Part shown: positions 20,290 to 31,200 of the stretch, one piece after another
Layout of the letters: each line of letters opens with the position of its first letter
Numbering within the stretch: the stretch's first letter is position 1
Origin: Gemmatimonadales bacterium
GTDB lineage: Bacteria > Gemmatimonadota > Gemmatimonadetes > Gemmatimonadales > JACORV01
Reading direction: 5' to 3'
Length of the DNA: 64,000 bases
Assembly: GCA_035502185.1 (NCBI GenBank)
Contig: DATJUT010000103.1
Location: forward strand, 1 to 64,000
Notes under the pieces: generated by a model
What the model saw: the letters and a program-made list of their open reading frames with translations, nothing else
Database searches by the model: none
What the model was told of the DNA's origin: nothing
Position numbers and translations under genes: made by a program

Positions 20290-20630
20290 GCCTCCGCCCC
20301 TTCCGGCCGCCGACCGCGGGCGGCGGGCAGGTCGCAGTGCCGCAGGCAGTCGAGCATCCTCACGACCCGCGCATCCGCGATGGAGTACCAGACGTTCGAG
20401 CCGCTGCGCCGTCCCGCCACGATCCCAGCTCCCCGCATCCGGGCGAGCTGCTGCGAGACCAGCGCCTGCGGAGCCTCCAGCCCGTCCTGAAGCTGAGTCA
20501 CGGTCTGCTCGCCGGCCTCGAGCAGTTCCACGATCCGCAGCCGCACCGGGTGGCCTAGCACGCGGACCATCTCCGCAGCTTCCGCCAGGACGCGCGGGTC
20601 CAGCGGCGCCTGGCGCAGGGTAGTTGTCAT
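20286..20630 (-). CDS. ArsR-family winged-helix repressor
   Basis: This is a 114-residue regulator. The HTH region is LGHPVRLRIVELLEAGEQTVTQL...QALVSQQLARMRGAGIV, followed by the wing GRRSGSNVWYSI. Two cysteines sit together in the C-terminal helix (LDCLRHCDLP). They could sense metal, persulfide or oxidant; no classical ELCVC metal site is present. It heads the DUF302-thioredoxin-OsmC operon and probably controls it and itself. Its -10 box lies only 6 bases from the ATG, so the mRNA may be leaderless. Confidence 0.93.
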   Translation of the reverse strand: MTTTLRQAPLDPRVLAEAAEMVRVLGHPVRLRIVELLEAGEQTVTQLQDGLEAPQALVSQQLARMRGAGIVAGRRSGSNVWYSIADARVVRMLDCLRHCDLPAARGRRPEGAEA

Positions 20631-20636
20631 AGCGAG

Positions 20637-20665
20637 ATGGTAATATGGCTATGTACGAATGTCAA
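20637..20665 (-). promoter_or_regulatory. sigma70-type promoter of the arsR-DUF302-trxA-osmC operon
   Basis: On the minus strand, TTGACA (20665-20660) is followed after exactly 17 bases by TACCAT (20642-20637). Six bases later is the ATG of the ArsR gene. The predicted transcript start falls on or next to the start codon. Confidence 0.65.
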
Positions 20666-20668
20666 TAT
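20643..20668. promoter_or_regulatory. candidate ArsR operator (imperfect palindrome)
   Basis: This is an A/T-rich 26-base imperfect inverted repeat bounded by ATAT on both sides. It overlaps the -35 and the spacer of the ArsR promoter. Position and base composition fit an autoregulatory ArsR/SmtB site. Confidence 0.45.
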
Positions 20669-20763
20669 GGGCCCCCAGGGCGCCGAGCGTCGGCGCGGCT
20701 GGGCGTGAGGGCCCACACGACACCCCCCGGGTCGGCGCGGATTGGCGCTCGATAACCAACGTC

Positions 20764-20792
20764 TTGACAATAGTCGTTATCACGATTATATA
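20764..20792 (+). promoter_or_regulatory. sigma70-type promoter of the MarR gene
   Basis: TTGACA (20764-20769), a 17-base spacer, and TATATA (20787-20792) give a strong match in an otherwise GC-rich genome. The ATG at 20800 is 7 bases after the -10, so a leaderless transcript is likely. Confidence 0.75.
20770..20789. promoter_or_regulatory. predicted MarR operator, site 1
   Basis: This 20-base palindrome (core TCGT-TATC-ACGA, 16 of 20 symmetric) lies between the -35 and -10 of the MarR promoter. Its reverse strand contains GTGATAACGACTA, which recurs with one change upstream of the YceI gene. Confidence 0.6.
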
Positions 20793-20799
20793 CCTGCCC

Positions 20800-21270
20800 A
20801 TGGTGAAGCGGCTGAAGGACGAGCTCAAGCAGTCCCGCCCCTTCGGGTCGGTCGAGGAAGAGGTGCTTCTGGGGCTGGCGCGCACGGCCGACGCTCTCGA
20901 GCGCGGATTGGTGCAGGTCTTCAAAGGGTCCAGCCTCACGGGCACGCAGTACAACGTGCTGCGGATCCTGAGGGGTGCGGGCGCGTCGGGACTCCCGTGC
21001 GGCGAGATCGCCGACCGGATGGTGACCAGAGACCCGGACCTCACCCGGCTCCTGGACCGCCTGGAGAAACGGCACCTGGTGACCCGGGCCCGCGACGATG
21101 CCGACCGGAGGGTCGTGACGACGCGGATCACCCAGAGTGGCCTGTCGCTGCTCGATCAGCTGGCGGAGCCGCTCGCCGAGGTCCAGAAGCGGCTGCTGGG
21201 GCACATGGCGGAAGAGCGGCTCCGCAGGCTGGCGGACCTCCTCGACGAGGCCCGCTCGACGCCTGAGTAG
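20800..21270 (+). CDS. MarR-family transcriptional regulator
   Basis: This is a 156-residue winged-helix regulator. The order is an N-terminal dimer helix, GTQYNVLRILRGAG, the recognition region GLPCGEIADRMVTRDPDLTRLLDRLEKRHLV, and the wing RDDADRRVVTTRIT. I chose ATG 20800 because a good promoter ends 7 bases before it; an in-frame start 47 codons upstream would lie within the divergent promoter region. One Cys (GLPCGE) might be a redox sensor. It probably represses itself and the YceI gene, which has a matching operator. Confidence 0.9.
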   Translation: MVKRLKDELKQSRPFGSVEEEVLLGLARTADALERGLVQVFKGSSLTGTQYNVLRILRGAGASGLPCGEIADRMVTRDPDLTRLLDRLEKRHLVTRARDDADRRVVTTRITQSGLSLLDQLAEPLAEVQKRLLGHMAEERLRRLADLLDEARSTPE

Positions 21271-21286
21271 GCGGTTTGGCGGGGCC

Positions 21287-21306
21287 ATATCTGTGATCAC
21301 GACTAG
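21287..21306. promoter_or_regulatory. predicted MarR operator, site 2 (upstream of YceI gene)
   Basis: The segment contains GTGATCACGACTA at 21293-21305. This matches 12 of 13 bases of the reverse strand of site 1, and 15 of 20 overall. It lies about 40-50 bases before the YceI ATG, in promoter range. Confidence 0.55.
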
Positions 21307-21343
21307 TGTCTGGACAAGTACTACACCGGAGGAGGATGCAGCG

Positions 21344-21919
21344 ATGAAGGCGAACACGACGAAGCAGCAGTGGGCGTTCGATCCAGCGCACTCCAGCGTG
21401 AACTTCACCGTGCGCCACATGGTGGTCTCGAAGGTCCGGGGCCGGTTCGCCAAGTGGGACGGCACGCTCACGATGGACGAGAACGATCCGAGCCATGGGG
21501 CGGTCGAGGTGACGATCGACGTGGCGAGCATCGATACGGGGGTCGCCCAGCGCGACGCGCACCTCCGCTCGTCGGATTTCTTCGACGTCGAGCGCTACCC
21601 CGTCCTCGCGTTCAGGAGCACCCGGGTCGAGCAGGCGGGGCCCGGGGGGGAGGCGCTGAAGGTGGCGGGCGACCTGACGATGCACGGCGTGACGCGGCCC
21701 GTGGTGCTGGACGTGGAGTATGCGGGCAGCGCGAAGGATCCCTGGGGCGGCGTGCGGGCCGGCTTCAGCGCGCGCGGCGTGCTCGACCGTAAGGACTTCG
21801 GCCTGACCTACAACCAGCTGCTCGAGACGGGCGGGGTGGTGGTCGGCGAGACGGTCGAGATCGCGATCGACGCGGAAGTGGTGAAGAAGGTGGAGGGGGT
21901 CACGGCGGCGGCGGCGTAA
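21344..21919 (+). CDS. YceI family lipid-binding protein
   Basis: This 191-residue YceI-domain protein has a lipocalin-like barrel that binds isoprenoid or quinone-like lipids. Typical segments are WAFDPAHSSVNFTVRHMVVSKVRGRF, VEVTIDVASIDTGVAQRDAHLRSSDFFDV, GDLTMHGVTRPVVLDVEY and FSARGVLDRKDFGL. There is no signal peptide, so it is of the cytoplasmic type. The start is fixed by GGAGGAGG 9 bases upstream. It follows the MarR gene and shares its operator. MarR-YceI pairs are common in quinone or oxidant stress. Confidence 0.94.
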   Translation: MKANTTKQQWAFDPAHSSVNFTVRHMVVSKVRGRFAKWDGTLTMDENDPSHGAVEVTIDVASIDTGVAQRDAHLRSSDFFDVERYPVLAFRSTRVEQAGPGGEALKVAGDLTMHGVTRPVVLDVEYAGSAKDPWGGVRAGFSARGVLDRKDFGLTYNQLLETGGVVVGETVEIAIDAEVVKKVEGVTAAAA

Positions 21920-21932
21920 GAGCTGTAGCCCG

Positions 21933-21990
21933 ACACCCTACCCCCCTACACCCACTCGCGTTGCGGCTGGGTGTGGGGTGTAAGGGTGTG
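21933..21990. repeat. GGGTGTA-type arrays in inverted pair
   Basis: A pyrimidine arm (about 21933-21954) and a G/T arm (about 21968-21990) are largely complementary and use the same near-heptad units as the array at 414-456 (GGGTGTG, GGGTGTA). The array fills the gap between the YceI gene and the GAF gene. It ends just before a TATCTT box. Confidence 0.7.
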
Positions 21991-22004
21991 AGTATCTTCC
22001 ATGT

Positions 22005-22472
22005 ATGGCCACCGACGCCTCCGCCCGCACCCAAGCCGAGCGCACCGTGCTCGCCATTCCCGGCTCGCCGGGGCATTCGACGCTCGACACCGTTCTCGAG
22101 CGCACCGTCGAAGCGCTCCAGTCCGGGTTCCCTCACTACACGGGCGTCTACATCTACTGGCTGGATGGTGACACGTTGGTGCTGCGGGCGTTCCGTGGCC
22201 GGCCCACGGAGCACGTGCGCATCCCGGTGGGCGTCGGCATCTGCGGCCGCGCGGCCCGCGAGCGGCAGACGGTGGTGGTGGACGACGTCGGCTCCGACCC
22301 CGCTTACCTGGCCTGCAGCATCGAGACCCGGAGCGAGATGGTGGTGCCGGTCATGCGCGGGACGCAGGTCCTCGGTGAGATCGACATCGACTCGGACGTG
22401 AAGGCGGCGTTCACGGCCGACGACCGGAAGTTCCTCGAGCAGCTCGCCTTCCTGATCGCGACGAAGGCGTAA
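22005..22472 (+). CDS. GAF-domain protein, free-methionine-sulfoxide-reductase-like
   Basis: This is a single GAF domain of 155 residues. It follows the fRMsr (MsrC) pattern: YTGVYIYWLDGDTLVLRAFRG, VGVGICGRAARE, VVVDDVGSDPAYLACSIETRSEMVVPV, LGEIDIDSD. The two cysteines of GICG and LACS match two catalytic positions of fRMsr. The third usual Cys, before the RIPVG segment, is replaced (EHVRIPVG). It may therefore be a diverged reductase or a ligand sensor. A TATCTT hexamer ends 6 bases before the ATG. Confidence 0.85.
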   Translation: MATDASARTQAERTVLAIPGSPGHSTLDTVLERTVEALQSGFPHYTGVYIYWLDGDTLVLRAFRGRPTEHVRIPVGVGICGRAARERQTVVVDDVGSDPAYLACSIETRSEMVVPVMRGTQVLGEIDIDSDVKAAFTADDRKFLEQLAFLIATKA

Positions 22473-22475
22473 GAC

Positions 22476-22550
22476 CGGGGGTTGGGAATTGGGGTTTGGG
22501 GGTTGGGGGTGGAGGGGCCCAAACCCCAACCCCCAAGCCCCAAACCCCAG
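22476..22550. repeat. GGGGTTG heptad arrays in inverted pair (telomere-like)
   Basis: After the GAF stop come exact heptads GGGGTTG, GGAATTG, GGGTTTG, GGGGTTG, GGGGTGG. From 22518 follow the complementary units (CCCAAAC, CCCAACC types). The arms can pair, and the G-rich strand could also form quadruplexes. It sits between two convergent genes. Confidence 0.88.
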
Positions 22551-22554
22551 CTCG

Positions 22555-24252
22555 TCACGTCACGCTGTACTCCGGTCCGCTTCCGCCCTCTGGGGGCGTG
22601 AGGCGGCCCCCCTTCGCCGAAATCGCTCCGCATTGCACGCAGTTGGGCGAGTTGACGCGGAGCTTGCGGACACCCTGATCGTCGGTGATCCACTCGTAGA
22701 CTCCGGCCGGGCACATGTTGATCCAGGTCTCACCGAGGGCATCCGGCACGTCGGTCTTGACGAGCAGGTGGTTGGGCTGCGTGTCGCGGGTGCGGTTCCC
22801 GCTGGCGTACACGCTGGACAGCTTGTCGAAGGTCAGCTTCCCATCCGCCTTGGGATACCGGCGCGGGCGCGGGGCGACGGGACGCAGCGCGTCCGGCTCG
22901 GCCGGGAAGCGGCCGCCGGGGAAGGCGCCGCCGGTCAGCGTCATGAGGCCGGCCAGGGCCGCGCCCGGCAGCAGACCGGCCGCGAACGCCTGCCGCATGT
23001 TCCGGACACGGTAGAGGTCGCTCCAGATGAAGCTCCGTCGCACCGCCTCGTCGTAGCCCGCCAGCGCGCCCAGCAGCGCGGGGTCGCGGCCGGCCTTGAG
23101 GCAGGCGAAGATCGCTTCCGCCGCCAGCATGCCCGACCACATCGCGTAGTGGATGCCCTTCAGGGCCGGCACGTTGACGAATCCCGCCGAATCGCCGGTC
23201 ACGACGGCGCCGGGGACGCTGAGCCGGCCGGGGAGCGCGAAGAAGCCGCCCTCCGGAATCGACTTCGCGCCCCAGCCGTGCTCGGCGCGGCTGCCGCCCG
23301 CCAGGATCGGCCGCACCAGGGGGTGCAGTTTGAGCTGCTGCAGGAGGTCGTGCACCGAGAGCGAGGCGTCGCGGTAGTCGAGCCCCACCACCAGGCCGAT
23401 CGCGACCTGCCGCTCGCCCATCGGGTACACGAAGCTGCCGCCGAACTCGGCGGCCGCCTTTCCCCAGCGCAGCGGCCACCCCATGGTGTGAATGACACGG
23501 TCGAGCGGCCGCGGGACGTCCCACACCTCCTTGACGCCCAGCGCGTAGACCTGCGGGTTCTTGCCCGCAACGTGGAAGTGCCGGTCGAGCGCCCCCGCGA
23601 GGTGGCCGTTGACCCCCTCGGCGAGGACGGTGGCGGTCGCGACGACCTCCGCGCCGGGCTCGAAGTTGGCCTCGGGGTTCCCGTCGCGATCGCGGCCCTT
23701 GTCGCCGGTCAGGACACCGCGCACGGCATGATCGCTCACCAGCAGCTTCGCCGCGGTGGTCTCGGTCAGGATGCTCACGCCGGCGCGCTCGGCACGCTCG
23801 GCGAGCCAGCGCGCCATCTCGCTGATCGAGGCGGCCCAGTTCCCGTGATTGCGCATCGTGGGCGGCATGAGCGGGGACCGGAACGCGCGCCGTCCGGTGA
23901 GCAGGTAGAGCTCCTCGCCGCGCACGGGTCCCCGGAAGGGAAGCGCCGACTCGGCGACGTCGGGGAAGAGCGCGCGGAAGGCGACCGGGTTGACCACGGC
24001 GCCGGAGACGAGATGGGCGCCGGGGTACTTGCCCTTCTCGACGACCGCGACCGGGACCTCGCCCAGGCGCTCCTTCACCTCGGGAGCCGTCTCGAGCAGC
24101 TGGGACAGGCGGATCGCCCCGGCCAGTCCGGCCGGACCGGCACCCACGAACAGCACGCCCACGTCGATGCGCTGGTCCCCAGGGGCCTCGGGGACGGCAA
24201 GGTATTCGGTGTGGTCGATTCTGGGCTGGTAGTCGATCGGTCTCGCCGTCAC
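22555..24252 (-). CDS. electron-transfer flavoprotein:quinone oxidoreductase (ETF-QO)
   Basis: This 565-residue membrane-associated FAD/Fe-S enzyme would pass electrons from ETF to quinone. The FAD motif VGAGPAGLAGAIRL is near residue 36, GDSAGFVNVPALKGIHYAMWSGMLAAEAIF near 355, and the quinone-binding middle region is present. The C-terminal ferredoxin-like domain has CPAGVYEW and NCVQCGAISAKG. The normal CxxCxxC is reduced to CVQC with Ile in place of the last Cys, so one cluster ligand appears missing. The GTG start has GGAGG upstream. No etfAB genes lie in the window. Confidence 0.92.
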   Translation of the reverse strand: MTARPIDYQPRIDHTEYLAVPEAPGDQRIDVGVLFVGAGPAGLAGAIRLSQLLETAPEVKERLGEVPVAVVEKGKYPGAHLVSGAVVNPVAFRALFPDVAESALPFRGPVRGEELYLLTGRRAFRSPLMPPTMRNHGNWAASISEMARWLAERAERAGVSILTETTAAKLLVSDHAVRGVLTGDKGRDRDGNPEANFEPGAEVVATATVLAEGVNGHLAGALDRHFHVAGKNPQVYALGVKEVWDVPRPLDRVIHTMGWPLRWGKAAAEFGGSFVYPMGERQVAIGLVVGLDYRDASLSVHDLLQQLKLHPLVRPILAGGSRAEHGWGAKSIPEGGFFALPGRLSVPGAVVTGDSAGFVNVPALKGIHYAMWSGMLAAEAIFACLKAGRDPALLGALAGYDEAVRRSFIWSDLYRVRNMRQAFAAGLLPGAALAGLMTLTGGAFPGGRFPAEPDALRPVAPRPRRYPKADGKLTFDKLSSVYASGNRTRDTQPNHLLVKTDVPDALGETWINMCPAGVYEWITDDQGVRKLRVNSPNCVQCGAISAKGGRLTPPEGGSGPEYSVT

Positions 24253-24330
24253 GCCGCCCTCCGGCCGGGTGCGGGAAGCTAGCGCACCACGAACCGCGCC
24301 GGGAGCGGCGCCGCCTCCGGGGCGGCCGGT

Positions 24331-27300
24331 CTACTGCGGCCCGGGCCCCGCGCCGCGGAAGCGGCGGAACAGCGTGGACTGGAACTCGCGGACGGAGGCC
24401 GGCAGCCGCTGCCACTGCTCCTCGTGGAGCACCGCGTGCACCTCGACGATCGCCCGCGCCACGTCGTCGCGGGCGGCCTGGAACAGCGGCCGCAGCTGGG
24501 GCATCAGTCCGATGAGCTGGTTCGGGGCGGGGCTGTCGCCGAGGCGTTGCAGGACGTGCCGCAGCGAATCCACCCTCGTCGCGTTGCGTGCGGCCAGCGA
24601 GTCCCGGACGGGCGTGAGCAGCACGATCTGGCCGGAGTCGAGCTGCAGCGAGTCGCGCAGCTCGAGCGCGATGCCGGCCGGATTCGGGAGGGCGGAGTCG
24701 ATGCGTGCGACCAGCGCCTCGGGCGAGAGCTGCGGCCGGAAGCCTCCCTGGCCGCCGAACCCACCGCCCCCGAACCCGCCGGCGCCGCCGAAGCCGGCGA
24801 AGCCGCCGCGCACCCCGCCGCGCATCGCGTCGAGCGCCTGCCGCACGCGGTCCGGGCCGATGGTGAGGCGGGCCTGGATGCCGATCTGGAACGGCGGACG
24901 GTAGGCGGTGGCCGAGCCGTAGGTGGCGCCGAACCGCTCGTTCACCTGGTAGGCGTAGCTGTTGGTGGACGGATCGAACCCGGTCACGTACAGCAGGGTG
25001 CCGTCCGGCCGAGTCTGCAGGCCCCAGCCCTGGGCTCCGTTGACGCCGTGCAGCAGCTCGTCGAGTCCCCGCAGGAAGTTGTAGGTGATCACCGACACCT
25101 GGAGCCGGTGGTTGAGCCCCCAGAAGGCCGGCCGCCAGTTCAGCTGGAAGTCGAGGGTGCCCTGCCAGGGTCCCTGGCAGGAGTTGGGGCCCGCGACCGT
25201 CCCCATCTGCCGCTGCAGGCAATCCCGCACCGACGGCGAGGCGGTGGCCAGGAGGCGGGTCATGGCCTGCGCCACGTCGCTGCCCGCGCCCGGCGCGAAG
25301 ATGAAGGCGCGGTCGTTGCGCAGGCCGTCGCCGTTCACGTCGCCGCCGACCATCGGCGTGAACGGCGTGCCCGAGGTGACCCGCCCGATGGACGTGATCT
25401 CGAGCGCCGTCGAGAAGGGATAGGTTACGGTCAACAGGAAGCTGTGTTCACGACCGTAGTCGCTGGGCGCCCACTCGATCCCGTTCGGGTCGCCGGCCGT
25501 CGAGCCGCGGATGCCGGTCTGCTGGGCCTCGGCGTGCTGCCAGGAGTAGGACGCCGAAAACACGATGCCCGGGCCGACTACCCCGCCGAGCGTGGCGGTG
25601 ACCTGGCGCGACCGGGTCTGGAGGTTCGACTGCGCGAGGATCACCGAGCCGAACGCCGTGTCCCGGCGCGAGGCGATGAAGCTCGGTGCCCCGGTGGTGG
25701 ACGTGATGGCGCTCGGCGCGACGTACACCGGACGGCCGCCCTCCGCCGCGAGCGTGAATTGCGGCGTGGCGAGGAGGTTGAGGTCCTGGTAGCCGGTTTG
25801 CGCGACGCCCTCCGCGACGTCGGCCTCGACCGTGAGCCGCAGCAGCTGCGTCAGGCGGCGCTCGAGGCTCAGCGACCCGCGCCAGGCGCGCGGCGTCTCG
25901 AAGCCGGGGGCGAGGGCCGTCACGGTCGGCGCGCCCTGCGTGCCGGCCTCCAGTCCGCCGCCGAGGCAGTCGAGCGGGATGGAATCCGGATCGGTGAAGT
26001 AGCCGCTCCAGTCCGGCGCCGGCACGCCGGGTCCGACGCACACCAGCTGCGCCGTGCTCTGCGCGAGCCCGGTGGCGGCGCGCGCCTGGGCCACGAGGTT
26101 GGTGGGGGCCTGGTTGCGGAATTCTCCGACGCCGCCGCGCACCACCCAGGTGGCCGGCTGGAAGGCCCGGAACTCGCCGGCGGGCGCGCTGCCGAGCGTC
26201 CAGGTGAAGCCCGCCCGCGGGCTGAGATGCACCTCGGACGGCAGGTGATCGGTGCGCACCCCGAAGGTCGAGTCGACCTCCGGGTTGTACGCGGGCGGAT
26301 CGCCGAACGACGAGCCCTCGAGCCGCACGCCGTAGGTGAGCTGGAACGGGCGCGTGATCACCCACACGTCGCCGGCGTAGGCGCCCCACTGCTGGTCGTA
26401 GGAGCGGCGCTGTGTGATCCCGAGCGTGCGGCGGAAGGTGGCGGGCGAGTCGGCCGCCAGCGCGCCCAGGGAGTTGTACGTGAACGTGCCGTACTGGTCG
26501 CCGCCGAGCAGGTTGTCGGAGCGCTCGGTGAGCCAGCTGCCGCCCACCTTGAACCGGTGATGGCCGGCGCCGGGCAGCCACGAGATCTCGTCCGAGCCCT
26601 CGAAGCTGGACGACGTCGCGCGCGACGGGAGGCCGGGATTGCCGCCGAACACCAGGGTCGTGACGCCGGTCGTGGTGTCCGGGAGGGCGGATGCGACCTG
26701 GACGCGCGCCTGGGGCGCGAGGCTGAACGGGTCGCCGTCGTTGCGCGCCCCCTGCCAGAAGCCGCGCAGCTCGTTCAGCACCGTGGCGCCGAAGTGCGAC
26801 GTGATCGTCGCCATCAGGCCTCCGCCCGAGTTCGTCAGGTCGCCGCCGGTCTGCGGCAGGGCGAGGGATCCGAGGCGCGCCGGATTCTGGCTGGTGCCGT
26901 TCCAGTTGCCGCGCAGGGTGAGGGTGTGCGCGTTGCTGAGCACGAAGTCGAGACGCACCAGGCCCGAGAGGTTGTTGCTGGCACGCGTGTCGGCGCCGGG
27001 GACGTCGTAGAGGGGCACGCCCAGGGAATCGGCCAGCTTGAGGAACCGGGCCACCGAGTCCGGCGACACGCCCAGCCGCGAGAAGTCGGCGGCGCTGGCC
27101 GTGAACAGGGTCTGCTGCGGATCGGAGCGCAGCCGCGCCATTCCCGAGACGAAGACGAACGCGCGGTCCTTCACGATCGGTCCGCCGATGCCGCCGCTGA
27201 GCTGGTTCTGCGTGTAGCCCTGCGTGTAGGGAGATTCGCCGGGATCCACCGAGAGGTCCTCGTTCCTGACCTGCCCCTGCCAGGACCCCTGCAGCACGTT

Positions 27301-28032
27301 GCTGCCGCTGCGGGTGGTCGAGGAGACGAGGCCGCCGGAGAACTGGCCGCGCGACACGTCGTAGGTGCTGGTGACGACGCGCGTCTGGCGCAGGCCTTCC
27401 TGGGGCACGGTGGTGTTGCCGAACAGCAGGCCGTCCAGCGTGACGGCGTTGGCGTCCGGCCCCAGGCCCGCGACCGAGAAGGCCGATGCCGTGGAGTCGG
27501 AGCCCGCGATCGGCAGCACGCCGGGCACCAGCGAGACCAGCGACGCCAGGTCCGACGGGTCGATGGGCAGCCGGGCGAGCTGGTCGGGCGTGAGCACCCG
27601 CTCGGTGGAGCCGGGCGTCGGGCCCTCGCCGCCGCGGAGCAGCGGCCCGCCGTTCACGTTGACGGGCTCGAGGGTGACCGGGCTGGCTTCGAGCTGGACG
27701 TTCCACACCAGCCGGTCCTCGTCGGCGTCCCGCATCACCAGGGCGGTGCGTGGGTTCATCCCCAGCACCCGCACGCTCATGCGGTACTGACCGCCGCCGT
27801 CCGGGAAGAGGATGGTGAACCGCCCGCGCGCGTCGGTGCGGGCGCGGCGGGTGACCTGCGTCTCCAGGGAGTAGGCCTCGATGCTGGCGTCCTGAACGGG
27901 GTTGCCGTCGTCGCCGAGGATCGCCCCCGTGATGATGTCGGTCCCAGCCTCGGCCTGCGCCGCGGCGCGGGGCGGCGCCGCGGCCAGCAGCACCCCGACG
28001 GCCACGCACAGCAGCAGATCCAGACGACGCAT
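24331..28032 (-). CDS. TonB-dependent-receptor-like outer-membrane protein with C-terminal periplasmic domain
   Basis: This 1233-residue protein is an outer-membrane barrel. A signal peptide covers about 1-26, and a carboxypeptidase-regulatory-like Ig domain about 30-115 ([22 protein letters not shown]). A plug domain (about 130-240, with [20 protein letters not shown] and [13 protein letters not shown]) and a long beta-barrel rich in alternating aromatic strands run to about 1065. A glycine-rich linker (about 1070-1100) then joins an extra helical domain of about 130 residues. That domain resembles Spy/CpxP LTxxQ proteins ([27 protein letters not shown]). I chose the second ATG, 28032, because it begins the signal peptide. 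The substrate is unknown. Confidence 0.88.
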   Translation of the reverse strand: MRRLDLLLCVAVGVLLAAAPPRAAAQAEAGTDIITGAILGDDGNPVQDASIEAYSLETQVTRRARTDARGRFTILFPDGGGQYRMSVRVLGMNPRTALVMRDADEDRLVWNVQLEASPVTLEPVNVNGGPLLRGGEGPTPGSTERVLTPDQLARLPIDPSDLASLVSLVPGVLPIAGSDSTASAFSVAGLGPDANAVTLDGLLFGNTTVPQEGLRQTRVVTSTYDVSRGQFSGGLVSSTTRSGSNVLQGSWQGQVRNEDLSVDPGESPYTQGYTQNQLSGGIGGPIVKDRAFVFVSGMARLRSDPQQTLFTASAADFSRLGVSPDSVARFLKLADSLGVPLYDVPGADTRASNNLSGLVRLDFVLSNAHTLTLRGNWNGTSQNPARLGSLALPQTGGDLTNSGGGLMATITSHFGATVLNELRGFWQGARNDGDPFSLAPQARVQVASALPDTTTGVTTLVFGGNPGLPSRATSSSFEGSDEISWLPGAGHHRFKVGGSWLTERSDNLLGGDQYGTFTYNSLGALAADSPATFRRTLGITQRRSYDQQWGAYAGDVWVITRPFQLTYGVRLEGSSFGDPPAYNPEVDSTFGVRTDHLPSEVHLSPRAGFTWTLGSAPAGEFRAFQPATWVVRGGVGEFRNQAPTNLVAQARAATGLAQSTAQLVCVGPGVPAPDWSGYFTDPDSIPLDCLGGGLEAGTQGAPTVTALAPGFETPRAWRGSLSLERRLTQLLRLTVEADVAEGVAQTGYQDLNLLATPQFTLAAEGGRPVYVAPSAITSTTGAPSFIASRRDTAFGSVILAQSNLQTRSRQVTATLGGVVGPGIVFSASYSWQHAEAQQTGIRGSTAGDPNGIEWAPSDYGREHSFLLTVTYPFSTALEITSIGRVTSGTPFTPMVGGDVNGDGLRNDRAFIFAPGAGSDVAQAMTRLLATASPSVRDCLQRQMGTVAGPNSCQGPWQGTLDFQLNWRPAFWGLNHRLQVSVITYNFLRGLDELLHGVNGAQGWGLQTRPDGTLLYVTGFDPSTNSYAYQVNERFGATYGSATAYRPPFQIGIQARLTIGPDRVRQALDAMRGGVRGGFAGFGGAGGFGGGGFGGQGGFRPQLSPEALVARIDSALPNPAGIALELRDSLQLDSGQIVLLTPVRDSLAARNATRVDSLRHVLQRLGDSPAPNQLIGLMPQLRPLFQAARDDVARAIVEVHAVLHEEQWQRLPASVREFQSTLFRRFRGAGPGPQ

Positions 28033-28187
28033 CGACGGCCTACCTCGCACGCTCACGCAGGACATACGGCTTAACGGTAGACGACGCTGGGCGGGCGGCG
28101 TTAGGCGCGGCGGCCGGCCCTCCGGCGGCGGCGCTCCCGTACGCGGGCGGGTGGCGTCGGGCGCGGCGGCCCCACGATATTGCGACC

Positions 28188-30857
<2,670 letters not shown>

Positions 30858-30867
30858 GGCGCGCCGC

Positions 30868-31137
30868 CTAGTCGCCCGGCGGCAGCAGCCTGTCGTTCTG
30901 TCCCGCTTTGACGCCGAATCCCACGCCGACGCCGAGGGCGACGGCCGTGAGCCCGGTGACGATGGGCAGCAGCGTGAACGGTGTCGCGACCAGGGCCGCC
31001 AGGCCCCCCGCGATCCAGGGCGCGGGCCGGGTGTGCACCATGTCCACGAAGCGGAGGCGCCGCCGGACGTAGCCCTTCGTCCAGCTGAAGCCGCCCACGA
31101 GCGCGGCGCCGCTCAGGATCAGGGTCGGAAGGATCAT
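30868..31137 (-). CDS. small membrane protein of unknown function
   Basis: I do not recognise this 89-residue protein. It has an N-terminal hydrophobic stretch (ILPTLILSGAALVGGF), a basic loop (KGYVRRRLRF), and a long hydrophobic stretch (about 38-75) able to cross the membrane twice. The start at 31137 is preferred over an ATG 13 codons upstream because AAGGAG lies 4-9 bases before it. It is transcribed convergently to aconitase and follows the nitroreductase gene on the same strand. Confidence 0.65.
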   Translation of the reverse strand: MILPTLILSGAALVGGFSWTKGYVRRRLRFVDMVHTRPAPWIAGGLAALVATPFTLLPIVTGLTAVALGVGVGFGVKAGQNDRLLPPGD

Positions 31138-31200
31138 GGTCTCCTTACGTAGCCACGGGGACGGGGGATTCGCCACCCGCCGCCGGCCCGGGCCACTCGG

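Noticed and set aside
20659-20799. 47-codon extension of the MarR protein
   Set aside because: It would run through the clear -35/-10 promoter, and the residues do not fit the family.
24424-28074. Open frame of about 1200 codons opposite the outer-membrane receptor
   Set aside because: This is a low-complexity antisense shadow; the minus-strand protein has a signal peptide and barrel features.
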